Assembly (NCBI RefSeq): GCF_009739515.1 | Contig: NZ_CP046535.1 | Span: forward strand, 1,860,001 to 1,924,000 | Source of the DNA: Sphingomonas profundi | GTDB taxonomy: Bacteria; Pseudomonadota; Alphaproteobacteria; Sphingomonadales; Sphingomonadaceae | Reading direction: 5' to 3' | Length of the DNA stretch: 64,000 bases | Shown here: one piece after another, positions 57,404 through 64,000 of the stretch | Layout of the letters: every line of letters starts with the position of its first letter | Position numbering within the stretch: the stretch's first letter is position 1 | Notes under the pieces: model-generated | The model's input: the letters and a program-made list of their open reading frames with translations, nothing else | Told to the model about the DNA's origin: nothing | Database searches by the model: none | Made by a program: the position numbers and the translations under genes

Positions 57404-58671
57404 CGGTCGCACTCCCCGAACACCACGTCGATGGCGGAGAGGACGGCGGTGGTGTCGGCCAGCATGTGGCCCTTCATCATGAAGTCCATCGCCTGCAGGT
57501 GGCTGAACGCGGTCGGGCGGATCTTGCAGCGGTACGGCTTGTTGCTGCCGTCGCTCACCAGATAGACGCCGAACTCGCCCTTGGGACTCTCGGTCGCGAC
57601 ATAGACCTCGCCGGCGGGCACGTGAAAGCCCTCGGTGTAGAGCTTGAAGTGGTGGATCAGCGCTTCCATCGATCGCTTCATGTCGCCGCGCTTCGGCGGC
57701 ACCACCTTGCGGTCCAGCGAGGCGATCGGCCCGTCCGGCATCTGCGCCAGGCACTGCTTCATGATCCGCATCGACTGGCGGACCTCCTCCACCCGCACCA
57801 TGAAACGATCGTAGCAGTCGCCGCGCGTGCCGACGGGGATGTCGAACTCCATCCGGTCGTAGACGTCGTAGGGCTGCGCCTTGCGCAGATCCCACGGCAC
57901 GCCGGCGGCGCGGATCATCGGGCCGGAGAAGCCCCAGGCGATCGCGTCGTCGCGGCTCACCGTCCCGATGTCCACGTTGCGCTGCTTGAAGATGCGGTTG
58001 TCGGCGACGAGGCTGATCGCATCCTCGAACAAGCGGGGCACGCGATTGTCCAGCCAGTCGGCCATATCGGTCAGCAGCTTCAGCGGCACGTCCTGATGCA
58101 CGCCGCCGGGACGGAAATAGGCCGCATGCATTCGCGCGCCGGACGCCCGCTCGTAGAAGTTCATCGTGTCTTCGCGGATTTCGAACAGCCACAGGTTCGG
58201 CGTCATCGCGCCGACGTCCATCACGTGGCTGCCGAGGTTCAGCATGTGGTTGCTGATGCGCGTGAGCTCGGCGAACAGCACGCGCAAATATTGCGCGCGC
58301 AGCGGCACCTCCAGCCCCAGCAGCTTCTCCACCGCCAGCACATAGCTGTGCTCCATGCACATCGGCGAGCAGTAATCGAGCCGGTCGAAATACGGCAGGG
58401 CCTGCAGATAGGTCTTGTACTCGATCAGCTTCTCGGTGCCGCGGTGGAGCAGGCCGACATGCGGATCGACCCGCTCCACGATCTCGCCGTCCAGCTCCAT
58501 CACCATGCGCAGCACGCCGTGCGCGGCCGGATGCTGCGGGCCGAAGTTGATCGTGTAGTTCTGGATCTCGACGTCGCCGACGGTCGGGTCGGCCGGCGTC
58601 TCGGCCTCCTCAAGCACCGCCACCCGCCGATCCTGATAGGCGGCGTCCCGGATCTCGTGGAGATCGCTCAC
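57400..58671 (-). CDS. nuoD: NADH-quinone oxidoreductase subunit D
   Basis: A 423-aa, 49-kDa quinone-site subunit. [60 protein letters not shown] and the C-terminal [13 protein letters not shown] are invariant motifs. The start overlaps the nuoC stop (ATGA). Confidence 0.99.
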   Translation of the reverse strand: MSDLHEIRDAAYQDRRVAVLEEAETPADPTVGDVEIQNYTINFGPQHPAAHGVLRMVMELDGEIVERVDPHVGLLHRGTEKLIEYKTYLQALPYFDRLDYCSPMCMEHSYVLAVEKLLGLEVPLRAQYLRVLFAELTRISNHMLNLGSHVMDVGAMTPNLWLFEIREDTMNFYERASGARMHAAYFRPGGVHQDVPLKLLTDMADWLDNRVPRLFEDAISLVADNRIFKQRNVDIGTVSRDDAIAWGFSGPMIRAAGVPWDLRKAQPYDVYDRMEFDIPVGTRGDCYDRFMVRVEEVRQSMRIMKQCLAQMPDGPIASLDRKVVPPKRGDMKRSMEALIHHFKLYTEGFHVPAGEVYVATESPKGEFGVYLVSDGSNKPYRCKIRPTAFSHLQAMDFMMKGHMLADTTAVLSAIDVVFGECDR

Positions 58672-59327
58672 TTCTTCACCTCGTCCGCCTTCAGCGGGGT
58701 CTGCGCGCCGGACGCCTGCGGGGCTTTCTCATCACCCGGCAGCACATATTCGGCGCCCTCCCACGGGCTCATGAAATCGAAGCTGCGGAAATCCTGCGCC
58801 AGTTGCACGGGCTCGTACACCACGCGCTTCTCGCGCTCGGAATAGCGCAGCTCGACGAAGCCGGTCAGCGGGAAGTCCTTGCGCTGCGGATGGCCGCGAA
58901 AGCCGTAATCGGTCAGGATGCGGCGCAGGTCGGGATTGCCCTCGAACAGCACGCCGTACATGTCGAACACCTCGCGCTCCAGCCAGCCGGCCACCGGCCA
59001 CAGGCCGGTGACGGAGGGGATCGCATCCGCCTCCGTCGTCGCCACATGCACGCGGATGCGGTGGTTCCGCGTCAGGCTGAGCAGGCAGTAGACCGCCTCG
59101 AATCGCAGCGGCCGATCCGGCCAGTCGACGCCGGCGATCTCCATTAGCTGCTGGTAGCCGAGCCTGTCGCGCAGGATCGTCATCGCGGCGACCAGATGCG
59201 GGCGATCGACGTGGAGGGCCACCTCGCCCACCTCCTCGCGGGCGTGCAGCAGCATGTCGCCGAGCGCGGCCTGCGCCTCGGCGACCACGCCGTCGCTCGG
59301 CTTGTATCTGGGATGCGGGCTCGTCAC
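58668..59327 (-). CDS. nuoC: NADH-quinone oxidoreductase subunit C
   Basis: A 219-aa, 30-kDa subunit. [40 protein letters not shown] and [20 protein letters not shown] then KDFPLTGF are diagnostic. GTG 59327 has GAGGGG about 6 nt upstream and follows the nuoB stop by 10 nt. A C-terminal charged tail (about 200-219) is unconserved. Confidence 0.98.
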   Translation of the reverse strand: MTSPHPRYKPSDGVVAEAQAALGDMLLHAREEVGEVALHVDRPHLVAAMTILRDRLGYQQLMEIAGVDWPDRPLRFEAVYCLLSLTRNHRIRVHVATTEADAIPSVTGLWPVAGWLEREVFDMYGVLFEGNPDLRRILTDYGFRGHPQRKDFPLTGFVELRYSEREKRVVYEPVQLAQDFRSFDFMSPWEGAEYVLPGDEKAPQASGAQTPLKADEVKK

Positions 59328-59337
59328 CGTTCGCCCC

Positions 59338-59895
59338 TCACCGCTCGATCGTGCCGGAGCGGCGGATCTTCCGCTGCAGCTGCATGATGCCGTAGAGCAG
59401 CGCCTCGGCGGTCGGCGGGCAGCCGGGCACGTAGATGTCCACCGGCACGATCCGGTCGCAGCCGCGCACCACGCTGTAGCTGTAATGATAGTAGCCGCCG
59501 CCATTGGCGCACGATCCCATCGAGATCACGTAGCGCGGCTCGCTCATCTGGTCGTACACGCGGCGTAGCGCCGGGGCCATCTTGTTGCACAGCGTACCCG
59601 CCACGATCATCACGTCGGACTGGCGCGGCGACGCGCGCGGCGCCGCGCCGAACCGCTCCAGATCGTAGCGCGGCATGTTGACGTGAATCATCTCCACCGC
59701 ACAGCACGCCAGGCCGAACGTCATCCACCAGAGCGAGCCGGTGCGCGCCCACTGGAACAGATCCTCTGTGGATGTGACGAGGAAACCCTTGTCCTGCACC
59801 TCGGTCGACAGATCGTGGAAATAGGCCTGGTCCGGCGGCGCGTTCTCCGTCGGCAGGTGCGGGGCACCGGGCTGGCTCGCGAGTTCTACTCCCAT
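59338..59895 (-). CDS. nuoB: NADH-quinone oxidoreductase subunit B
   Basis: A 185-aa PSST subunit holding the terminal N2 4Fe-4S cluster. [20 protein letters not shown] (tandem Cys), [20 protein letters not shown] and [20 protein letters not shown] supply the four ligands. ATG 59895 overlaps the nuoA 3' end. Confidence 0.99.
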   Translation of the reverse strand: MGVELASQPGAPHLPTENAPPDQAYFHDLSTEVQDKGFLVTSTEDLFQWARTGSLWWMTFGLACCAVEMIHVNMPRYDLERFGAAPRASPRQSDVMIVAGTLCNKMAPALRRVYDQMSEPRYVISMGSCANGGGYYHYSYSVVRGCDRIVPVDIYVPGCPPTAEALLYGIMQLQRKIRRSGTIER

Positions 59896-60263
59896 TCGAG
59901 CGCTCCCTTCTTCCACGCATAGACGTAGCCGAGCGTCAGTTCGGCCAGGAAGATCATCATCGCCAGCCACCCGCCGAAGCCGATCGCGCCCAGCGACACC
60001 GCCCACGGATAGAGGAAAGCCGCCTCCAGATCGAAGATGATGAACAGGATCGCGACGAGGTAGAAGCGCACGTCGAACTGCGCCCGGCTATCCTCGAAGG
60101 CGGGGAAGCCGCACTCATATTCCGTCAGCTTGTCCGGGTAGGGCCTTGATGCGCCGGTGAATTTCGCCGCGATCATCGGCAGCACGACGAACGCCGTGGA
60201 CAGCGCCAGCGCCACGCCCAGGAACAGCAGGATCGGCAGATATCCGGCGGCGACCGACGCCAT
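59886..60263 (-). CDS. nuoA: NADH-quinone oxidoreductase subunit A
   Basis: A 125-aa, three-helix subunit. [20 protein letters not shown] carries the conserved Cys loop at the quinone site, and [20 protein letters not shown] is the second helix. AAGGAG 7 nt before ATG 60263 is a strong ribosome site for this first gene of the operon. Confidence 0.99.
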   Translation of the reverse strand: MASVAAGYLPILLFLGVALALSTAFVVLPMIAAKFTGASRPYPDKLTEYECGFPAFEDSRAQFDVRFYLVAILFIIFDLEAAFLYPWAVSLGAIGFGGWLAMMIFLAELTLGYVYAWKKGALEWE

Positions 60264-60325
60264 AACGACACTCCTTGAACGCGCGCCCGGAGGCCCGCCT
60301 CATCCTCGCGGCTTTACGTCTGCCG

Positions 60326-60370
60326 CACCTGCGAAGCAAGGCTGCGGGCCGTGAGAATGACTCGCAGGTG
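60326..60370 (-). promoter_or_regulatory. inverted repeat in the nuo leader
   Basis: CACCTGCGA (60326-60334) and its complement TCGCAGGTG (60362-60370) are 27 nt apart, upstream of nuoA (gene start 60263). They could form a leader RNA stem or an operator. No promoter hexamers are clear. Function unknown. Confidence 0.35.
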
Positions 60371-60412
60371 GCGGACTTTGTTCCGCTTTCCTTCCACGCG
60401 GCCCCAGACCTC

Positions 60413-61228
60413 TCAGCCTTTCAGGGCGGCGCCCACCAGCTTCTGCAGCTTCGCCTGCAACCCCTCGTTCGTGGCGAGGAACTCGTTGCGCTCCATCACC
60501 CGGTCGCCGCCGCGGAAATCGCTGACGAAGCCCCCCGCCTCGCGTACCAGCAGCACGCCGGCCGCCCAGTCCCACGGCTTCAGGTTGCTCTCCCAGAAGG
60601 CATCGAACCGCCCGGCCGCCACCCAGGCGAGATCGAGCGCGGCCGATCCGAAGCGGCGGATGCCGGCCACCTCCGGCGCGATCGCGTCGAAGATCGCGCG
60701 GAACTGCGGGAAGTCGCCATGGCCGAGGAACGGGATGCCGGTGGCGATCAGCGCCTCGCTCAGGTCGCGCCGGGCAGAGACGCGCAGGCGCCGGTCGTGC
60801 AGCCAGGCGCCCCGGCCCTTCTCGGCCCAGAAGGTCTCGTCCGTCACCGGCTGGTAGACGACACCCTGCGTCACCTCGCCGCGCCCGCCCGGCTTTGGCT
60901 CCTCCACCGCGATCGAGATCGCGAAGTGCGGGATGCCGTGCAGGAAGTTGCTGGTGCCGTCCAGCGGATCGATCACCCAGCGCGGCTTCGTCGGGTCGCC
61001 CTCGATCGCGCCGCCCTCCTCCAGCAGGAAGCCCCAGTCGGGCCGCGCCCGCTTCAGCTCCTCGTAGAGCGTCTGCTCCGCCGCCTTGTCCGCCTGGCTG
61101 ACGAAATCGGCCGGCCCCTTGCGGCTGACCTGAAGCTGCTGCGTCTCGCCAAAGTCGCGGCGAAGGCGCGGCGCGGCCTTGCGCGCGGCGCGCTCCATGA
61201 CGGAAATGAGGCCTGAGGTGACTGCCAT
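60413..61228 (-). CDS. suhB: inositol monophosphatase family protein
   Basis: A 271-aa, Mg2+-dependent phosphatase fold. FVSQADKAAEQTLYEELKRA and FLLEEGG (metal Glu), WVIDPLDGTSNFLHGIPHFA (metal Asp-x-x-D-G-T) and KPWDWAAGVLLVREAGG are signatures. E. coli SuhB also binds NusA/rrn antitermination complexes; whether that applies here is unknown. It lies downstream of efp on the same strand and is followed by the divergent-free nuo leader. Confidence 0.93.
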   Translation of the reverse strand: MAVTSGLISVMERAARKAAPRLRRDFGETQQLQVSRKGPADFVSQADKAAEQTLYEELKRARPDWGFLLEEGGAIEGDPTKPRWVIDPLDGTSNFLHGIPHFAISIAVEEPKPGGRGEVTQGVVYQPVTDETFWAEKGRGAWLHDRRLRVSARRDLSEALIATGIPFLGHGDFPQFRAIFDAIAPEVAGIRRFGSAALDLAWVAAGRFDAFWESNLKPWDWAAGVLLVREAGGFVSDFRGGDRVMERNEFLATNEGLQAKLQKLVGAALKG

Positions 61229-61240
61229 CGCTAAAACTCC

Positions 61241-61262
61241 CCCCTCCCGTTCACGGGAGGGG
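61241..61262 (-). terminator. hairpin between efp and suhB
   Basis: CCCCTCCCG (61241-61249) / CGGGAGGGG (61254-61262), loop TTCA. On the minus strand it is followed by GGAGTTTTAG just before suhB, a weak terminator shape. A related hairpin CCCTCC / GGAGGG lies at 61356-61374 nearer efp. Both resemble a dispersed palindrome. Confidence 0.45.
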
Positions 61263-61386
61263 ATGGGGTGGGTGATCGGCGGAAGAGGCCCGACGCCCCT
61301 GCCGCCATCAAGCCGGGGCGGCTGCCGGCCCGCGGAGGCGGGCGCCCGTCCCTGTCCCTCCGTTCAAGGGAGGGGATCGGAACGGT

Positions 61387-61950
61387 TCAGTCCGCGCGCC
61401 TCACATAGGTCTGCTCGTATACGTCGACCACGATCCGCGTGCCCGCGCCGATATGCGGCGGCACCATCACGCGCACGCCATTGTCCAGCACCGCCGGCTT
61501 GTAGCTGGAAGAGGCGGTCTGCCCCTTCACCACCGCGTCCGCTTCCACGATCAGCGCCTCGATCGTGTCGGGCAGCTGCACCGAGATCGGCTTCTCGTCA
61601 TACAGCTCCATCACCACGTCCATGCCGTCCTGCAGGAAGGCGGCGGCATCGCCCAGGATGCCGCGATCCAGGGTGATCTGGTCGTAATTGTCCTTGTCCA
61701 TGAAGGTCAGCGCGTCGCCGTCGGCGAACAGGAACTGGAAGTCCTTGGTGTCCAGCCGCACGCGCTCCACCGTCTCGGCCGATCGGAAGCGCACGTTGTT
61801 CTTGCGCCCGTCGATCAGGTTCTTCATCTCGACCTGCATGTAGGCGCCACCCTTGCCCGGCTGGGTGTGCTGGATCTTCACAGCCTTCCAGATGCCACCC
61901 TCATACTCGATGATGTTGCCGGGACGGATGTCCACGCCGCTGATCTTCAT
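61387..61950 (-). CDS. efp: elongation factor P
   Basis: A 187-aa tRNA-mimic that relieves ribosome stalling at polyproline. [20 protein letters not shown] is the start, fixing 61950. The modification loop [18 protein letters not shown] has Lys at the tip (about 33), the position that E. coli beta-lysylates. [13 protein letters not shown] and the C-terminal OB domain [19 protein letters not shown] follow. Confidence 0.98.
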   Translation of the reverse strand: MKISGVDIRPGNIIEYEGGIWKAVKIQHTQPGKGGAYMQVEMKNLIDGRKNNVRFRSAETVERVRLDTKDFQFLFADGDALTFMDKDNYDQITLDRGILGDAAAFLQDGMDVVMELYDEKPISVQLPDTIEALIVEADAVVKGQTASSSYKPAVLDNGVRVMVPPHIGAGTRIVVDVYEQTYVRRAD

Positions 61951-61987
61951 GCCTGTCTCGCGTATTGGAAAAGAGCCGGCGTGCGCC

Positions 61988-62584
61988 TTAGACCCCGCCC
62001 GCCTTTCCGGCAAGCAGCGGATAGGGGTTGATCGGTGCCCCCTCGTGCCACGGCTGGCCGGGCGCCATGCGCTTGATCTCGAAGTGCAGGTGCGGCGCCT
62101 CGGGGCTCGCGTCGCCGGTCGATCCCACGGCGCCGATACGCTGGCCCGCGCGCACGTCCACGCCCTCGCGCACGCCCGGCGCATAGGTATCGAGATGGGC
62201 GTAATAGTAGAGCGTCCGGCCGTTCGGCGAGCGGATGTAGAGCGTGTGGCCGCCGAGCTCGCTCTCGAAGATCTTCTCGATCGTGCCGTCTGCCGCCGCT
62301 ACAACCGGCGTGCCGCGCGCCGCCATGATGTCGAGCGCGCCGTGGCCGCGCGTGCCGCCTTCGCCGCGCGGATCGTCGAACGTGTCGCTCAGCTGCTCTG
62401 GCCGAACCCCGGCGACGGGCATCGCCAAACCGGACGGGACGAGCAGCGCGAGCGGCTGCTTCGCGGTCGCCTCGCCCGCCGTATCCGATCGCGGCGCGGG
62501 CGATCGCGGCAGCATCAGCCCGGCCGCGAACAGCGCCACCAGCAGCAGCGCGATGCCGGCGAACCACCGGCCGAAGCGCGTCAT
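61988..62584 (-). CDS. M23 family metallopeptidase
   Basis: A 198-aa protein with an N-terminal membrane anchor or uncleaved signal (about 7-26). The LytM/M23 domain has [20 protein letters not shown] (His/Asp zinc ligands), [20 protein letters not shown] and the HLHFEI motif (about 165). Expected to cut peptidoglycan peptides in the periplasm. It lies 10 nt downstream of the L,D-transpeptidase gene stop on the same strand. Confidence 0.93.
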   Translation of the reverse strand: MTRFGRWFAGIALLLVALFAAGLMLPRSPAPRSDTAGEATAKQPLALLVPSGLAMPVAGVRPEQLSDTFDDPRGEGGTRGHGALDIMAARGTPVVAAADGTIEKIFESELGGHTLYIRSPNGRTLYYYAHLDTYAPGVREGVDVRAGQRIGAVGSTGDASPEAPHLHFEIKRMAPGQPWHEGAPINPYPLLAGKAGGV

Positions 62585-62594
62585 GCTCGCCCCC

Positions 62595-63632
62595 TCACGG
62601 CTGGAACTTCGCCTCGGTGCCGGGCTTCACCATCAGCGAGAGGCGCGCCGCATCCCAGTTCGTCAGACGGATGCAGCCGTGGCTCTCGGCCCGGCCGATC
62701 GTCTCCGGGCTCGGCGTGCCGTGGATGCCGTAATGCGGCTTGTTGAGATCGAGCCACACCACGCCCACCGGCCCGTTCGGCCCCGGCTTCAGCAGCTGCT
62801 TCTCGTCCTTGTTGTCGGCATCCCAGAACAGCTTGGGATTATAGTGGAATGGCGGGTTGTAGGCCGCGCCCTGGATCTTCCACGTGCCGATCGGCAGCGG
62901 ATCGTGCTTGCTGCCCATCGTCGCCGGGAATTGCGCGACCAGCTTCTCCTTGTCGTCGTACACGCGCAGCACGCCGTCAGACTTGTCGACCACGACATGA
63001 TCGGCCTGCGGCTGCTGCGCATCGACCGAGAGGCTCGCCAGGGTCTGGCGCCACTCCGGCTTCAGCGTGTCGGGATAGGCGCCGTCAGCCACGGTGATGC
63101 CCGGCACCTTCACCTTCGCGCCGGCCGCCACCTTGGCCTGCGGCCCGTTGAGCGCCACCAGCACCGCCGGGGTGGTGTGGAACCGCTCGGACAGCTTCTC
63201 GGTCGGGTTCTGATAGGCCATGCCCGGCAGCCTGGCCTGCTCGGCGGGATCCTTCGGCATCCGGCCCACGAACGGTCCGGCGACATCGGCTTCGGTCAAC
63301 GTCACCTCGACGACCGGCCGCACCTCGCGATAGGGGTTCAGGGCGGCGAGCGTGGCCTTGTCGATCTCGCCGGTCTTCGCTATGTCATTGGCGGTCTGGA
63401 AGCCGATCAGCGCCTTCTTCAGGGATGCGCCCTTCCTGCCGTCGATCACGCCCGGCCCAAAGCCGAGATGGTCGAGAATCACCTGCACGTGCATGATCGT
63501 CAGGTCGATGCCCGGATAAGCGGGGTTAACGCTTTTCGCCGCTGGTGGCGGACTCTGCGCCCAGGCACCTCCATTTATGAGGCAAACCGTTGCCGCGACG
63601 CGGCAGAGCATTGGAACCGTTATCGTTTTCAT
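62595..63632 (-). CDS. L,D-transpeptidase (ErfK/YbiS type)
   Basis: A 345-aa protein. A signal peptide (about 1-25, ending AWAQ) precedes a PG-binding-like helical segment (MHVQVILDHLGFGPGVIDGR, then KALIGFQTAND). A LysM-like stretch follows (NPTEKLSERFHTTPAVLVAL). The YkuD domain has MGSKHDPLPIGTWKIQG, HYGIHGTPSPETIGRAESHG and CIRLTNWDA, with nucleophile Cys near residue 317. It cross-links peptidoglycan 3-3 or attaches proteins. Divergent from the DUF882 gene. Confidence 0.94.
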   Translation of the reverse strand: MKTITVPMLCRVAATVCLINGGAWAQSPPPAAKSVNPAYPGIDLTIMHVQVILDHLGFGPGVIDGRKGASLKKALIGFQTANDIAKTGEIDKATLAALNPYREVRPVVEVTLTEADVAGPFVGRMPKDPAEQARLPGMAYQNPTEKLSERFHTTPAVLVALNGPQAKVAAGAKVKVPGITVADGAYPDTLKPEWRQTLASLSVDAQQPQADHVVVDKSDGVLRVYDDKEKLVAQFPATMGSKHDPLPIGTWKIQGAAYNPPFHYNPKLFWDADNKDEKQLLKPGPNGPVGVVWLDLNKPHYGIHGTPSPETIGRAESHGCIRLTNWDAARLSLMVKPGTEAKFQP

Positions 63633-63704
63633 TCGTGCGCTTCCCTATAATTCTCCCTGTACAGTCCGAACGCCGGGCACCCCTTTTCTTTCCGACAGGT
63701 GAGA

Positions 63705-64000
63705 ATGACCGATACGACCTTGAGCCGTCGCGGGCTCTTCCTCGGTGCGCTGGCGCTGGGGGGAACCGCCCTGATCTCCCCGGCGGCGCTTGCCGCCATT
63801 CCGGAAAAGCGCCTCGCCTTCCGCAACGTGCACACCAACGATCGCGTCGATGCGCGCTACTTCGCCAACGGCCGCTTCGATCCGCAGGGGCTGGCCGAAC
63901 TCAACCACGGCCTGCGCGACTGGCGGACCGGCGACACCACCAACATGGATCCCGATCTGTTCAGCCTGCTCGGCGAGATCCGCGACCGCCTCGGCGTCGA
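63705..64000 (+). CDS. Tat-exported DUF882/YcbK-like protein (3' end outside the window)
   Basis: 98 codons visible, open at the window edge. A twin-arginine leader (TLSRRGLFLGALALGG, then AALA) precedes KRLAFRNVHTNDRVDARYFA and LNHGLRDWRTGD, the start of the DUF882/YcbK family related to M15 zinc peptidases. The metal-binding part would lie beyond the window. AGGTGAGA precedes ATG 63705. Its position next to an L,D-transpeptidase gene fits a cell-wall role. Confidence 0.88.
   Translation, partial: MTDTTLSRRGLFLGALALGGTALISPAALAAIPEKRLAFRNVHTNDRVDARYFANGRFDPQGLAELNHGLRDWRTGDTTNMDPDLFSLLGEIRDRLGV

Noticed and set aside
60350-60372. Possible Fur/Irr box (TGAGAATGACTCGC) in the nuo leader
   Set aside because: Does not match a 7-1-7 or 6-1-6 iron box symmetry; only the CACCTGCGA inverted repeat is retained.

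Overview
This is a GC-rich chromosomal segment of an alphaproteobacterium, most likely a sphingomonad (Sphingomonas-like). The reasons are: a circularly permuted two-piece tmRNA; a complete alphaproteobacterial-order nuo operon followed by birA, coaX, RNase J and a DUF1467 gene; a complex I NDUFS4-like accessory subunit gene; DUF2336; and dispersed palindromes of the kind scattered through sphingomonad genomes. Nearly all of it is housekeeping chromosome. I saw no phage, plasmid, transposase, CRISPR, rRNA or tRNA gene.

Layout. 0-9 kb (+): translation and RNA-decay block: tautomerase, YlxR-YlxQ fusion, infB, a 36-codon membrane micro-ORF flanked by strong hairpins, rbfA, GNAT, truB (with an in-frame insert), rpsO, pnp. 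9-10 kb (-): a small lipoprotein, the split tmRNA and mscL. 10-16 kb: lemA / TPM / TPM / Nudix operon, NDUFS4-like protein, ferredoxin, 3-methyladenine glycosylase and a membrane diguanylate cyclase. 16-25 kb: an uncharacterised membrane/helical-repeat protein, rRNA methyltransferase, guaB, CitE-like lyase, SPFH/NfeD pair, folE and a frameshifted TauE/SafE gene. 25-34 kb: cell-wall L,D-transpeptidases, comEC, gltX, gltA. 34-41 kb: a signalling cluster consisting of a histidine kinase that seems to lack its phospho-acceptor His, DUF2336, a membrane protein with a nucleotidyltransferase-like head, a lone Hpt protein and a divergent 762-aa membrane coiled-coil protein. 41-60 kb (-): nuoA-N with birA, coaX, rnj and DUF1467 downstream; four orphan small ORFs sit inside nuoD-nuoG. 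60-64 kb: inositol monophosphatase family gene, efp, M23 peptidase, a third L,D-transpeptidase, and the start of a Tat-exported DUF882 protein cut by the window edge.

How it works together. infB/rbfA/truB/rpsO/pnp serve ribosome assembly and mRNA decay. PNPase (with a basic repeat tail) and RNase J give two RNA-decay nucleases. The nuo genes encode the 14 core complex I subunits, and the NDUFS4-like gene at 13 kb adds an accessory one. Three L,D-transpeptidase-type proteins, an M23 peptidase and a DUF882 protein point to peptidoglycan remodelling with 3-3 cross-links. The most unusual items are the ATA-initiated holin-toxin-like micro-ORF between infB and rbfA, the paired identical-loop hairpins there and in tmRNA, the His-less kinase/Hpt/DUF2336 cluster, and the orphan ORFs inserted in nuo.
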